Assembly: GCF_001693735.1 (NCBI RefSeq)
Contig: NZ_LWDV01000010.1
Location: 616,552 to 680,551 of the forward strand
Origin: Orenia metallireducens
GTDB lineage: Bacteria > Bacillota > Halanaerobiia > Halobacteroidales > Halobacteroidaceae
Direction: 5' to 3'
DNA: 64,000 nucleotides
In this document: positions 8,649 through 18,070 of the stretch, piece after piece
Layout of the letters: each line of letters begins with the position of its first letter
Position numbering within the stretch: position 1 is the first letter of the stretch
Made by a program: the position numbers and the translations under genes
Notes under the pieces: generated by a model
What the model saw: the letters and a program-made list of their open reading frames with translations, nothing else
The model's database searches: none
Told to the model about the DNA's origin: nothing

Positions 8649-11319
8649 TTACAATCCCCCCTAAATCACCATCACCAACTGATATCTGACCTTTTTCAGA
8701 TTTAACTCCAAAAGCATGATTTGGGAATGATAAAATCTGATATTTAAAAGCAATCTCTTCTTCTACATAGTCATAACTTAATACTACCTTTCTACAGTGT
8801 AACATCTTTTCAATACTTATATTAGCTTTATCATACTCTTTATCTTCAAAGTCATAACTACCCTTTAATTTAACTGTCCATTCCCAATCTTTCTTACCAA
8901 ACTTCCAATCCAACTCAGTATCCCATTTCCCATTCAGCTCTTTTTCAACATCATCATAATAATAATAGAGATCTAACTTATAATCAAAATTAAGATAATC
9001 TATAATTATAGATGTGTCAATCTTATCAAAATGCATGTCATTTAAATCATATCTGATATTGTTTTTGATAGTATAATTATCATTTAATAAATAATTATAG
9101 GTAATTTTTAAGGGATCATACTCTTCTCCTACCTCAGCTAATAAATCATATCCTGTTTCAATTTCAAACTTACTTTGATTCTTGACCCAATTCAACTTCC
9201 AGTCTATATCATGTTTGTCCTCTTTTGCTTCTTCAAAACCTGCCATTACCTCTCCTTGAGTTTTACGATAATTATGCTTCAAACTATTATTCCAATTTTT
9301 AAAGATAGATGTATTCAATTCTAATCCACTCTCATAAGTAAACCGTTGTTGCTTGGTACTGTAAATATCTTGCTGTAAGTTCTGTTTATATCTTAATCTA
9401 TTCCTATTATTAATTCTCCAATAGTCATTATAATTTAATTGATAATAACCATGCTCTTTAATAGGATATAAATCATCCTTCCACCTATAATTATACCTTC
9501 TTTTGACTCCAAGAATTACTTTTAAAGGGTCTAATCTATTGACATTAAAGATTTGCCCAGGCTTAAGTGTCAATTTAGCTTCAGGAAGATCATAATACTC
9601 TGTCTCCTCTAAGCTACTATTTATATTGACACTCCTTGAAGGAGATTTGATATCTCTCTCTTTCCATTCTGTCTCAATAGACCAATCATAATATCTTTGG
9701 GTATCAGCTAATTTTAATGTAGTCAAATATTCAAAAGCATCTCCAGTTCTTCTACTATCATCATAATCCTGATATTGATAATACTTGTAATCAATCTTAT
9801 AATCTAAATATAAGCTATTAGTAAAATATCTCTTATATTGTTTAAGATTAATTCGATACTTGTCTAATTTATCATTATAGCTATAGTAACTAGTCCAATC
9901 ATCTCTATCGATTCTATCATAACTAAAGTCTATATTATAATAATCATCCCTTATATTCTCTTTACGATTGAAATAACCTCTATAATTTAATTTAGAGTTA
10001 TATTCATCCTTAATTTGATACTTTCCCCTGTCTCTGTCTTTTTCTCGATTATAATCTAAGTCTACCTTTAAAATATCATCTGACTTCTCTTCTGCTAAAA
10101 ACTTATGCTGATAATCGAAGTTAATATCAGCTTCAGAGTCCAATCTACCTGTCTGCTTATCATCAAGATCATAGTACAAATCTAAACCTATATAATCATC
10201 ATTACTTTCCTTTCTCAATTTATCAAAATATGAGGTTAAGATAATTCTATTATCATGGGTCTTATCCTTATTATAGTCTAATCCAACCTTAGTATCCCAA
10301 TTCTTCAAAGTTAAATCTTGATCAAAATCATAATCCAAATAAAGGCCTTTTTCTCGACTAGTCCACCTGTCATTATAATAATTTTTATACTGTAAGTTAT
10401 ATTCTCTCTTGTCCCTTCCAGCATTAAACTTTTGTTTACGATTAAGCTCCATAGTAATCCAAGGGCTCTGCTCTGGTCTTTGCTTATCTTGGTCTAGGTA
10501 GAAGTAAAGGTAAGCATGATCATCTTCTAAAGTACGATAAGCATGCTTAAATCCTCCAGCAAAACCTGACTTACTATAGTCATCAATATAAATTTGTCCA
10601 AAATCACCAGCCAACTTATTTAGTATTGGATTATCATAATAGGAGTTGAGATAATAATTATGAGTAGTTCTAAGAAACCATCCTCTATACTCATTCTTAC
10701 CTACTTCGGCTTCCATTTGCTCTTTGTCTTTAAAAGAGTACATTAATATCGGCAAATAGATAATAGGTACTTTACCATTAAATTCCCATAAAACAACATT
10801 ATAAGCTATCAACTTATCTCCAGGATAGATAACAGTATTTGTTGAACTCATATGATAGTGAGGTTCTTCTACATTACAAGTAGTAAATTCGCTATCTATA
10901 ATCTTTGTTCGATCATTGCTATATTCTGTCTTAGCACTTTTAATATAGATTGGATCTTTAGACTCTTCAGTTATAATAATACCTTCAGATTCAAGAAAGA
11001 TTCCTTCCTTAGTTTTGATATTATATTCTAACTCTTTACTATCAAATTCCCCATCCTTATTCTTAACATGTACTTTTCCCTCTGCATTTAACATATTAGA
11101 CTTTAAGTCTATCTCCATATTATTTGAACTAATCTCTACATCATCAACTATTAGCTTAGCATTGCCAGTGGCTATTATCAACTCTTGCTCACGATAATAT
11201 TGAATCCTATCAGCTGTAAGCTTACCCTGATTACTTTCTGCAAAAGAATGAGGAGTAGATAGAAAGACAACTATGACTATTAATACGAATTTTAGGCTAT
11301 TTAATTTAATTCTCCTCAC
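8635..11319 (-). CDS. lptD: LPS-assembly protein LptD (OstA/Imp)
   Basis: LptD is the outer-membrane barrel that inserts LPS into the outer leaflet. I start at the GTG at 11317-11319, giving MRRIKLNSLKFVLIVIVV followed by FLSTPHSFAE, a clean signal peptide of 894 total residues. A longer in-frame ATG at 11400 lies inside the upstream gene without a ribosome site. An OstA jellyroll (about 30-140) is followed by the LptD signature (TTCNVEEPHYH; VIYPGDKLIAYNV; PIIYLPILMYS) and about 600 residues of alternating, Tyr/Asp/Lys-rich beta-strands. Few cysteines are visible, so the E. coli disulfide pattern is unlikely to be conserved. Confidence 0.9.
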   Translation of the reverse strand: MRRIKLNSLKFVLIVIVVFLSTPHSFAESNQGKLTADRIQYYREQELIIATGNAKLIVDDVEISSNNMEIDLKSNMLNAEGKVHVKNKDGEFDSKELEYNIKTKEGIFLESEGIIITEESKDPIYIKSAKTEYSNDRTKIIDSEFTTCNVEEPHYHMSSTNTVIYPGDKLIAYNVVLWEFNGKVPIIYLPILMYSFKDKEQMEAEVGKNEYRGWFLRTTHNYYLNSYYDNPILNKLAGDFGQIYIDDYSKSGFAGGFKHAYRTLEDDHAYLYFYLDQDKQRPEQSPWITMELNRKQKFNAGRDKREYNLQYKNYYNDRWTSREKGLYLDYDFDQDLTLKNWDTKVGLDYNKDKTHDNRIILTSYFDKLRKESNDDYIGLDLYYDLDDKQTGRLDSEADINFDYQHKFLAEEKSDDILKVDLDYNREKDRDRGKYQIKDEYNSKLNYRGYFNRKENIRDDYYNIDFSYDRIDRDDWTSYYSYNDKLDKYRINLKQYKRYFTNSLYLDYKIDYKYYQYQDYDDSRRTGDAFEYLTTLKLADTQRYYDWSIETEWKERDIKSPSRSVNINSSLEETEYYDLPEAKLTLKPGQIFNVNRLDPLKVILGVKRRYNYRWKDDLYPIKEHGYYQLNYNDYWRINNRNRLRYKQNLQQDIYSTKQQRFTYESGLELNTSIFKNWNNSLKHNYRKTQGEVMAGFEEAKEDKHDIDWKLNWVKNQSKFEIETGYDLLAEVGEEYDPLKITYNYLLNDNYTIKNNIRYDLNDMHFDKIDTSIIIDYLNFDYKLDLYYYYDDVEKELNGKWDTELDWKFGKKDWEWTVKLKGSYDFEDKEYDKANISIEKMLHCRKVVLSYDYVEEEIAFKYQILSFPNHAFGVKSEKGQISVGDGDLGGIVNEEN

Positions 11320-11324
11320 TCCTC

Positions 11325-12410
11325 TTATCTGATATTGATATAATCTTCTTTTAAAATCAGTATAAATCCTATTATCGTAAAAATAATATTTGGAAGCCAT
11401 GCTGCCAAAAAGGGAGGCAATATACCATTTAACCCTAGAGAACGACTAATTGATTGCATTACATAATAGACAAAGATAATAATTAAACTTGCTATAATAC
11501 CAAAGATACGCCCTTTATTAGATTTAATACTCAATGGTGCCCCAATCAAAACAAAGATTAGAGATACTAAAGCCTCAGATAGATTTAAATGATACTCTAC
11601 TAATAATTTACTTACATCCTTACCACTGGCTTTAAATAATTCAATTCTATCTTCTAATTCAGCTCTATTCATCTCATTACTCTTCTTCTCTTCACCATAG
11701 AACTCTGTTATATCCTTACCAATATCAAACTCAAGTTGGCTAAGTTGCTTCATCTCTTGACTATAATTATCCTCTCCTAACCTATAAAAGAGAGCATTCT
11801 TTAAATATAAACGACTACCATCAACATAACCTTTCTTGGCAGTAATTAATTTATTCTTTTCTTCTAATTGTTCATAGACAATTACTCTACTTATCTCCTT
11901 ATTCTCATCATTTACTTCTCCAAGATAGAAATAACTATTCTTCCATTTAAAGAAAACATCCTGATGGAGTTTAGGGTCTTCTTTCTTATGGATAGAATAT
12001 TTAATAATATTATGGTATTTAGTATTAGACCACGGGACTATCTTTTCATTCATCATGTATGTTAATCCACTAATTAGAATTCCTAGGATTAATAATGGGA
12101 TAAGTAACCTCCAAAAGTTTATTCCAGCCATTCTTAGTGCTGTAAACTCACTATCTTTAACTAAACGACTTAAAGATAAAATGGTAGAGAATAAAACAGC
12201 CATCGATAAACTATCTACCATTACTTGGGGTACTCTATATAATAATAAATTTACTACAACGCTACTAGGTATTTTTTTTATTATTATAAAGTCAGTTAAT
12301 TCAAATAAAAAACTACTAATCATAATTATAGTTAGAGCAAATACCATAAAGAGAAAAGGTTTAGCAAACTCTGCAATTAAATATTTATCAACTATCTTTA
12401 TCAACTTCAT
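11325..12410 (-). CDS. LptF/LptG family LPS export permease (second copy)
   Basis: LptF and LptG are the membrane subunits of the LPS extractor. The 361-residue protein has the YjgP/YjgQ layout: three N-terminal membrane helices (ending near 120), a periplasmic jellyroll (about 130-265) and three C-terminal helices. Family motifs include DKYLIAEFAKPF, ADSEFTALRMAG-like VKDSEFTALRMAG, and LVSLIFVLIGAPLSIKSNKGR. It is clearly paralogous to the 12520-13620 gene. The ATG at 12410 has GAGGTGG upstream. Which copy is LptF and which is LptG cannot be decided by eye. Confidence 0.9.
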   Translation of the reverse strand: MKLIKIVDKYLIAEFAKPFLFMVFALTIIMISSFLFELTDFIIIKKIPSSVVVNLLLYRVPQVMVDSLSMAVLFSTILSLSRLVKDSEFTALRMAGINFWRLLIPLLILGILISGLTYMMNEKIVPWSNTKYHNIIKYSIHKKEDPKLHQDVFFKWKNSYFYLGEVNDENKEISRVIVYEQLEEKNKLITAKKGYVDGSRLYLKNALFYRLGEDNYSQEMKQLSQLEFDIGKDITEFYGEEKKSNEMNRAELEDRIELFKASGKDVSKLLVEYHLNLSEALVSLIFVLIGAPLSIKSNKGRIFGIIASLIIIFVYYVMQSISRSLGLNGILPPFLAAWLPNIIFTIIGFILILKEDYINIR

Positions 12411-12445
12411 ATCTATCCACCTCTATCTTAGAGATAAAAACTTTT

Positions 12446-12509
12446 AGTGACAAGTAACAGGTAGCTAGTAAAATCTTTTCTCGCTACTGCTTACTCATTA
12501 CTCGTTACT
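12446..12509. repeat. GTGACAAGTA imperfect palindrome, copy A
   Basis: This is an imperfect inverted repeat between the two LptF/G genes: AGTGACAAGTAACAGGTAGC on the left; the right arm read in reverse begins AGTAACGAGTAATGAGTAAG. A related element lies at 56191-56261. It is non-coding and sits inside an operon, so it is transcribed. Confidence 0.6.
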
Positions 12510-12519
12510 ATTCTAATAT

Positions 12520-13620
12520 CTACCTCTTCAACTTAAAGTACTCTTCCTTTAATATCAAGTATGTCCCAACTATTCCAAAAACAAGGTTTGGTAACCAAGC
12601 AGCTGTTAAAGGAGTCAACAACTGATTTCTTCCTAAGGAGCGGCAGAAGGATATAGAGATATAATAGGTAAAGATAATAATTATACTTATTATCAAGCCA
12701 AAGGTCTTCCCTTTACTAGATTTAATACTCAAAGGTATTCCAATTAAGATGAAGATAACACTGGCAAATACCTTAGATAACTTAAGATGATAATCAACGA
12801 GTAAGGAATTAACACTTATACCGCTATCCTGAAAGATTTTAATATCTTTCTTTAATTGCTCTCGGCTCATCTCTGAAGTAGTTCTCTGTTCACCATAAAA
12901 GTTCTTAAGCTTCTCATTTATATTCAATTTAAGCTGACTGAAGTCAGATTGCCCAACTAAATTTCCTTCTTCATCAAACTCATGCATAACCCCTTGCTTT
13001 AAGTTCCAGATTTTATCCTTAAATATACCTTTATTAGCAGTAATAATTAAGGGAAACTCATCCTCTTTATCCAGCTCATAAAGTATAATATTATTTAAAT
13101 CACCAGTGCTCTCATCAATATCATCGATATAAAAATACCTATCATCTATCTTAAAGAATATACCCTCTTGTAGGTTAGGCAAGCCTTTCTGTAAAATAGT
13201 CCTTCTAACTATATTCTCAGCCTCATGATTGGTCCAAGGAACAACCTTTTCATTGATAAAGAAGGTCAGTCCACTGACCAACAGACCAATTGTTAAGACA
13301 GGCAAGATTAAACGATGTAAAGAGATTCCTCCCATTCTTAAAGCTGTAAATTCATTATTCTTTACAAATTGACTCATAGATAATAGTGTAGAGAATAAGA
13401 CAGCGATAGAGAAGCTTTGTACCATAACATCAGGTAATTTATATAGCAATAGCTTTAATACTACATTTATTGGAACCTTCTTAATGATTATTAAATCTGT
13501 TAATTCAAATAAGAAGCTACTAATCATAATAATAGTCAAAGCGAAGATAAAGAAGATAAATGGCTTTAAAAATTCACTGATAAGATATCTATCTACCAAA
13601 GAAATCCTAAACTTAATCAT
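12520..13620 (-). CDS. LptF/LptG family LPS export permease (first copy)
   Basis: The 366-residue YjgP/YjgQ protein has the same six-helix plus jellyroll layout as its neighbour at 11325-12410 (VDRYLISEFLKPF; VKNNEFTALRMGG; VFASVIFILIGIPLSIKSSKGK). The two presumably form the LptF-LptG heterodimer that works with an LptB encoded elsewhere. The ATG at 13620 has AGGAGA 8 bases upstream. It is the first lpt gene after a 260-base gap that follows the S8 peptidase gene, so a promoter may lie in 13621-13810. Confidence 0.9.
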   Translation of the reverse strand: MIKFRISLVDRYLISEFLKPFIFFIFALTIIMISSFLFELTDLIIIKKVPINVVLKLLLYKLPDVMVQSFSIAVLFSTLLSMSQFVKNNEFTALRMGGISLHRLILPVLTIGLLVSGLTFFINEKVVPWTNHEAENIVRRTILQKGLPNLQEGIFFKIDDRYFYIDDIDESTGDLNNIILYELDKEDEFPLIITANKGIFKDKIWNLKQGVMHEFDEEGNLVGQSDFSQLKLNINEKLKNFYGEQRTTSEMSREQLKKDIKIFQDSGISVNSLLVDYHLKLSKVFASVIFILIGIPLSIKSSKGKTFGLIISIIIIFTYYISISFCRSLGRNQLLTPLTAAWLPNLVFGIVGTYLILKEEYFKLKR

Positions 13621-13812
13621 AAATTGATTCTCCTTATTGCCTTTAATTATTTATCATTCTTTTTAAATTATTAACTTTATTAAAGAAAAAATAATAAAAA
13701 CTTATTATATATATTAGATATGACTTCGACTTTTACCTGCTCTTTCTAGCAGGTAAAAATCGACAGATACTAATTTATTTAAGGTAACCTATTAAAGCTA
13801 ATATCCTTTCAT

Positions 13813-13860
13813 GAAAAATAAGGCTACTCTTTCTAGAAGACAATAGAAAGAAATAACCCT
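13813..13860 (-). terminator. probable terminator after the S8 peptidase gene
   Basis: On the minus strand, GGGTTATTTCTTTCT can pair imperfectly with AGAAAGAGTAGCCT, followed by TTATTTTT. It begins 25 bases beyond the stop codon. The stem has mismatches, so confidence is moderate. Confidence 0.5.
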
Positions 13861-13884
13861 ATTCCAATCAATTTTAAATCCAAC

Positions 13885-15540
13885 CTAATTTATAATCTCT
13901 AATTCTTGAAAATTCTCTTTAGTAATTAAGGTCAATTTTAAATCAGTATTATTTCCTAAACTTACTGGGCTTGAGGTTCTAGCAAAATAATCTCCTTTAT
14001 CTACTCTATTATATCCCGTTTCTCCTTCTTGATCTAAATCTATCCAACAGTATATATAGTAGTTTCCTTCATCGGGATTCTTCAATTCATAAGTACCATT
14101 AGCCCTTACATTTATTATGTCACTCTTTAATTTAATTCCATAATCAGTCTCTTCACCAGCAAATATTTTAGCTTTAGTAATCCTCGCATCAGCTACAGCA
14201 GCATGAGCATTGATTAAGCCATATCCAAACTGATCATCTCTACCTTTATCTCCTAAATCCTGGGCTGTTAACCTCAACTCTTCTTTTAATTGCTCTGGAG
14301 TTAAATTATTACCTGCTGCTCTAGCCCTAGCCAAAATTAAAGCAGCAACACCTGTTACATGAGGAGTAGCCATAGAAGTACCATCTGAATATTCATAACC
14401 ACGAGGATCTGTCATTTGATAACTATAGCCTGTTAAACCAGAAGGGACAGTAGAATATATATATTCACCAGGTGCTACAAAATCAAGAACTGTACCATAA
14501 TTAGAGAAATAAGACCGATTATAATTATAATTTATAGAACCTACAGAAATTGTATTTTTATATGCTGCAGGATAACGCAAACTATTCTTTCCATCATTAC
14601 CTGAAGCAGCAATTATAGTTACACCCGCATCATAAGCATAGTCTACTGCTCTTTGTAACATCGGGTCATTGCTAAAAGAACCTACACTCAAATTAATTAT
14701 ATCAGCCCCATGATTTACTGCCCAAACAATCCCTGCTGAAATTGTTTGATTATTACCTATACCTGAAGAATCCAATACCCTAATAGGCATTAAACTTATA
14801 TTCCAATTAACCCCTGCTATCCCTACTCCATTATTAGTTGTAGCCCCAATAATTCCAGCCACATGGGTTCCATGCCCATTTCTATCATCAGCACCTGGAA
14901 AATAATCTTCGTCATCACCAACAACGTCAGTACCTTCAACAAGTTGCCCCGTTAAATCTGGATGATCCAAGTCAATACCTGTATCAATTACAGCTACCGT
15001 TACTTCTACACTACCAGTACTTAACTCCCAAGCTTCTGGAAGGCTAATTGCTAAATAGTTCAATTGTTTAGTACTATAATAAGAGTCATTGACTTCTACT
15101 GCCATGATACGAACGATCTTATTCAACTCTGCATAATTAACCTCTTCTTCATTACTAAGTTCTTTTATTAAAGTCTTAATATCCCTCTTACCTATCCCTG
15201 TTAAGGTCTTAACCCCCAATTCCTTTACACTCTTTTTTATACTCAATTTATACTTCTTTAATATTCTCTTAATATCTGCTGATTCTTTAAAAGAGACTAT
15301 AATCTCATCTTCAACATAATCCTTAGTTTGATTACTTTTCTTTAGACTTTTAATATTAGTTTTAACCTTTTCAATAGAGGATTGATTAACTAAAGGCTCT
15401 ACTGGAGTATTAGCTAAAGTAATATGCCCTCTAATATAGCCATAATGATCCAAACCTGTAGAGTCACTACATCCAGTAATAATCAAGGCTAAAGAAAATA
15501 CAAGTAAAAAGGCTGTCCATCTATAATAGGTTCTCATCAT
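13885..15540 (-). CDS. subtilisin-like serine protease lipoprotein (S8)
   Basis: The 551-residue precursor has a lipoprotein signal ending at ITGC, with Cys24 the predicted lipidated residue. An N-terminal inhibitor-like prodomain (about 75-145, VEDEIIVSFKESADIKRILK) resembles that of fervidolysin. In the S8 domain (about 160-455) the triad is D186 (VIDTGID), H223 (NGHGTHVAG) and S389 (GTSMATPH), with oxyanion N315 in ASGND. A C-terminal beta domain of about 90 residues follows. It should be tethered to a periplasm-facing or outer membrane and could process envelope proteins. Tandem ATGs begin at 15540 after TAGGAGAG. It lies between the small beta-barrel gene and the lpt genes. Confidence 0.9.
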   Translation of the reverse strand: MMRTYYRWTAFLLVFSLALIITGCSDSTGLDHYGYIRGHITLANTPVEPLVNQSSIEKVKTNIKSLKKSNQTKDYVEDEIIVSFKESADIKRILKKYKLSIKKSVKELGVKTLTGIGKRDIKTLIKELSNEEEVNYAELNKIVRIMAVEVNDSYYSTKQLNYLAISLPEAWELSTGSVEVTVAVIDTGIDLDHPDLTGQLVEGTDVVGDDEDYFPGADDRNGHGTHVAGIIGATTNNGVGIAGVNWNISLMPIRVLDSSGIGNNQTISAGIVWAVNHGADIINLSVGSFSNDPMLQRAVDYAYDAGVTIIAASGNDGKNSLRYPAAYKNTISVGSINYNYNRSYFSNYGTVLDFVAPGEYIYSTVPSGLTGYSYQMTDPRGYEYSDGTSMATPHVTGVAALILARARAAGNNLTPEQLKEELRLTAQDLGDKGRDDQFGYGLINAHAAVADARITKAKIFAGEETDYGIKLKSDIINVRANGTYELKNPDEGNYYIYCWIDLDQEGETGYNRVDKGDYFARTSSPVSLGNNTDLKLTLITKENFQELEIIN

Positions 15541-15693
15541 TATCTTCTCTCCTATCCTCAGCAGTAAATTTCATAAGTTATTTGTGAAATCTCAATATCC
15601 TGAATCTCAAAAATTATGTCTACTTATACTCAAAGACAATTATCTAATATATTATTCCTGATAGGTACCCCTATTACCTTTTAGCAAATTAGG

Positions 15694-15730
15694 GAAAAAA
15701 AAACCCTCAACTAAAAGTTGAAGGCTTGAA
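15694..15730 (-). terminator. intrinsic terminator after the small beta-barrel gene
   Basis: The minus strand reads CCTTCAACT, a short loop, AGTTGAGGG, then nine T. This classic hairpin and T-tract begins just after the stop at 15734. Confidence 0.9.
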
Positions 15731-15733
15731 GAA

Positions 15734-16378
15734 CTAAAATTTATTTTTAAAGTTGATTCCAAAGGTAAATTCATCAAAATCCAATACCCCTAAATCAGCA
15801 GAAATACCTGAACCAAAGTCCAAATTAGCACCTAAATTGATACCATCATTATATTCAACAGCTACTGTAGTTGTAGGCATATTAAAAGAACCATCTCCAC
15901 TAGAAATAGTAACTGGATTTAAGACCTTATTTATTCCTAAAAAGACCCTATCTCCAATCATATTCATAGCTTTATCTGCTACCCCTAAATGAGCTCTAAT
16001 TCCATAGAAATTAGTTGACTTACTAGCAACTAAGTAAAGATTACGGTCAACTATTCCTAAGGACATCTCTGGCATATAGTTAGCATCCTCTTTTAGAACA
16101 TTCACCTTAACTAACAGATAATTTTCCCCATCATCATCAAGACCATTAGGCCACTGAGCTACTCCTCCAACCTCTAAGCCTTCTTTTAATCCATAACTAC
16201 CTAAAATCAAATCACCATCTCCTATATGTTGATAAGTTAGATTTAATTCAGTAGGATTAAGCATATCAGCTGTTGGAACAGTAACTAGTCCATTAACACC
16301 AAAAGTACCAGCATTAGCTACAGGCGCCATCATCAAAGAAATCAGTACTAGTAAAGTTAATAATTTTATTCTCTTCAA
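15734..16378 (-). CDS. small outer-membrane beta-barrel protein (YjbH-like)
   Basis: The 214-residue protein has a signal peptide (MKRIKLLTLLVLISLMMAPVA) cleaved near NAG. The mature part is made of amphipathic beta-strands and ends in phenylalanine (GINFKNKF), the C-terminal signal read by the BAM complex. The opening GLVTVPTADMLNPTELNLTY recalls YjbH-type proteins, but it is much shorter, so the family is uncertain. It is encoded 2 bases after lpxD and ends in a strong terminator. This closes the tamB-bamA-skp-lpxD segment. Substrate unknown. Confidence 0.7.
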   Translation of the reverse strand: MKRIKLLTLLVLISLMMAPVANAGTFGVNGLVTVPTADMLNPTELNLTYQHIGDGDLILGSYGLKEGLEVGGVAQWPNGLDDDGENYLLVKVNVLKEDANYMPEMSLGIVDRNLYLVASKSTNFYGIRAHLGVADKAMNMIGDRVFLGINKVLNPVTISSGDGSFNMPTTTVAVEYNDGINLGANLDFGSGISADLGVLDFDEFTFGINFKNKF

Positions 16379-16380
16379 TC

Positions 16381-17421
16381 CTATCTCTCCTTTTCTAATT
16401 TTTCTTCTAAACTCTTGATATTTTCTTCTAGCTGTCTGACCTTTTTAAGTAAATCAGGCAACTTCTTACGGGCCACCTTAATTCTTCTTTCTAATCGATG
16501 GTCATGGGCTGGATAGCCTGAAATAACAGAGTTTGGCGGAACATCATTGGTAATAACACTATTAGAAATTAATGTAGTATTATCCCCTACAGTTAAATGA
16601 CCTACTACACCGCTCTTACCTGCCAAAGTTACTCTATCTCCAATCTTAGCACTTCCTGCGATACCAACTTGAGCCACTATCAAACAGTCAGAACCAATCT
16701 CTACATTATGAGCTATATGAACTAAATTGTCTATCTTAGTCCCTCTTCCTACAATTGTAGATGATGTTGCTGCTCTATCTATAGTAACATTAGATCCAAT
16801 CTCTACATCATCTTTTATAACTACATTACCAAATTGGGGAATCTTAACATAACCACTCTCTCCAGGCTCAAATCCATACCCCTCAGAACCGATTACAGTA
16901 TTAGGATGAATTTCGACCCTTCTTCCAATTTGAGAATCATACTCTATTACTACGTTAGGATGTATAATACTATTCTCACCAATGCTAACATTATGGCCTA
17001 TGTATACACCATGAGCTAAAATTACATTATCGCCAATTTCTGCTCCAGCTTCAACTGTAACCCCTGCATGAATAGAGACATTTTCTCCAATTTCAGCATT
17101 TTCATCTATATAGGCATTCTTATTGATTCCCGGACGATAATAGGGCTTAAAAGCAAATAACTTAGCAACTTTTGCAAAAGCTAATCTGGGATTATCAACA
17201 ATCACTAAAGAATTAGGGCTATCTTCAGTAGCCAAAGTATCTACTATAAGAACTGCTCCCGCCTTCTGTTGAGCTAATTTAAGGAACTCTTCATTCAAAG
17301 CAAAGGTTATATCACCAGAACTAGCATTTTCTGCTCCTCCAACTCCTTTTATCTCTATATCTTCATCTCCGATAATTTTTCCTCCAACCAAGTTAGCAAT
17401 CTCTCTTAAAGTCCTCTTCAT
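16381..17421 (-). CDS. lpxD: UDP-3-O-(3-hydroxyacyl)glucosamine N-acyltransferase
   Basis: LpxD adds the N-linked hydroxyacyl chain in lipid A synthesis, after LpxC. The 346-residue protein has the uridine-binding N-terminal domain (LREIANLVGGKIIGDEDIEI; SGDITFALNEEFL), a long hexapeptide beta-helix, the catalytic H238 region HIAHNV, and a C-terminal helix (KLPDLLKKVRQLEENIKSLE). The ATG at 17421 has GGAGGAGG upstream and gives the standard MKRTLREIA start; a longer ATG at 17469 lacks a ribosome site. It is separated from the other lpx genes by the lpt block, next to skp and bamA as in many Proteobacteria. Confidence 0.95.
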   Translation of the reverse strand: MKRTLREIANLVGGKIIGDEDIEIKGVGGAENASSGDITFALNEEFLKLAQQKAGAVLIVDTLATEDSPNSLVIVDNPRLAFAKVAKLFAFKPYYRPGINKNAYIDENAEIGENVSIHAGVTVEAGAEIGDNVILAHGVYIGHNVSIGENSIIHPNVVIEYDSQIGRRVEIHPNTVIGSEGYGFEPGESGYVKIPQFGNVVIKDDVEIGSNVTIDRAATSSTIVGRGTKIDNLVHIAHNVEIGSDCLIVAQVGIAGSAKIGDRVTLAGKSGVVGHLTVGDNTTLISNSVITNDVPPNSVISGYPAHDHRLERRIKVARKKLPDLLKKVRQLEENIKSLEEKLEKER

Positions 17422-17576
17422 CTTCTGCCTCCTCCTAAGCAAAGCATCTGTAAAAGTTATCTTCTCCATAATTATATATAATTTTATATTTACTGTAGCT
17501 AAATTTGTACCTTTAATTATATAATATTTTTAATTTATTATAAATGGATTTTTAATATACTACAAAATATTTATTT

Positions 17577-17617
17577 AAAAATAATATCAGCCCTACGAAA
17601 GGAAGGACTGATATTAT
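17577..17617 (-). terminator. intrinsic terminator after the skp cluster
   Basis: On the minus strand ATAATATCAGTCCT pairs with AGGGCTGATATTAT and is followed by TTTTTAAATA, 4 bases after the stop of the lipoprotein OmpH gene. lpxD therefore needs some read-through or its own promoter in 17422-17576. Confidence 0.8.
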
Positions 17618-17621
17618 AGTT

Positions 17622-18065
17622 TTATTCTAAATTTTTAATTACCTCATCAGTAAGATCAATTCCACCATATTTAACATCTTGTTTATTCAATACAATATCT
17701 ACTTTCTGCTCTTTGATGATTTCTTCTATTACACCTTTAACCTCATTTTGAAACTTCTCTTTTAATTCATCTCTTAAATTATTAATCTCTTGATAAGTTT
17801 CTTGATATTTATTCACCTGCTCCTCTTGGCTTAAGCCTTCTATCTCTTTTTGATATCTCTGTTGAACCTCTTCAATCTTAGCATTTAACTCTTGTTGATA
17901 TTGCTTAGCCTTTGTACTTTCAGTCCAAACTCTATCTTGATCAATAACTCCAACTTTTAACTCTACTAATTCCTTTTCTATCTTTACCTCAGGTCGTTGA
18001 GCACAAGCTGTTATTAAAAGTATAACTATCAATAGAAGGCTAGAAGCTAGAATTAACTTCTTCAA
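17622..18065 (-). CDS. OmpH/Skp-family lipoprotein
   Basis: The 147-residue protein belongs to the Skp (OmpH) family of periplasmic chaperones for outer-membrane proteins. It has a long coiled coil (about 55-115, KAKQYQQELNAKIEEVQQRY) between a short beta-strand (VGVIDQDRVW) and the family's closing strand-helix (VKYGGIDLTDEVIKNL). It differs from classical Skp in having a lipobox, LITAC (Cys21), so it should be membrane-anchored. It is the third skp-like gene in a row and follows the previous one by 5 bases. Confidence 0.85.
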   Translation of the reverse strand: MKKLILASSLLLIVILLITACAQRPEVKIEKELVELKVGVIDQDRVWTESTKAKQYQQELNAKIEEVQQRYQKEIEGLSQEEQVNKYQETYQEINNLRDELKEKFQNEVKGVIEEIIKEQKVDIVLNKQDVKYGGIDLTDEVIKNLE

Positions 18066-18070
18066 TCATT

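Noticed and set aside
12055..12447. 130-codon plus-strand frame opposite an lptF/G gene
   Set aside because: Low-complexity Ile/Lys-rich translation with no known motif; the minus-strand gene is clear.
13728..13762. strong hairpin (TTTTACCTGCT / AGCAGGTAAAA) between the S8 peptidase and lptF/G genes
   Set aside because: Neither strand has a T-tract after it, so I did not call it a terminator; it could still be a regulatory or folding element.
17422..17469. 16-residue N-terminal extension of LpxD
   Set aside because: It covers the AGGAGGAGG ribosome site of the true start at 17421.
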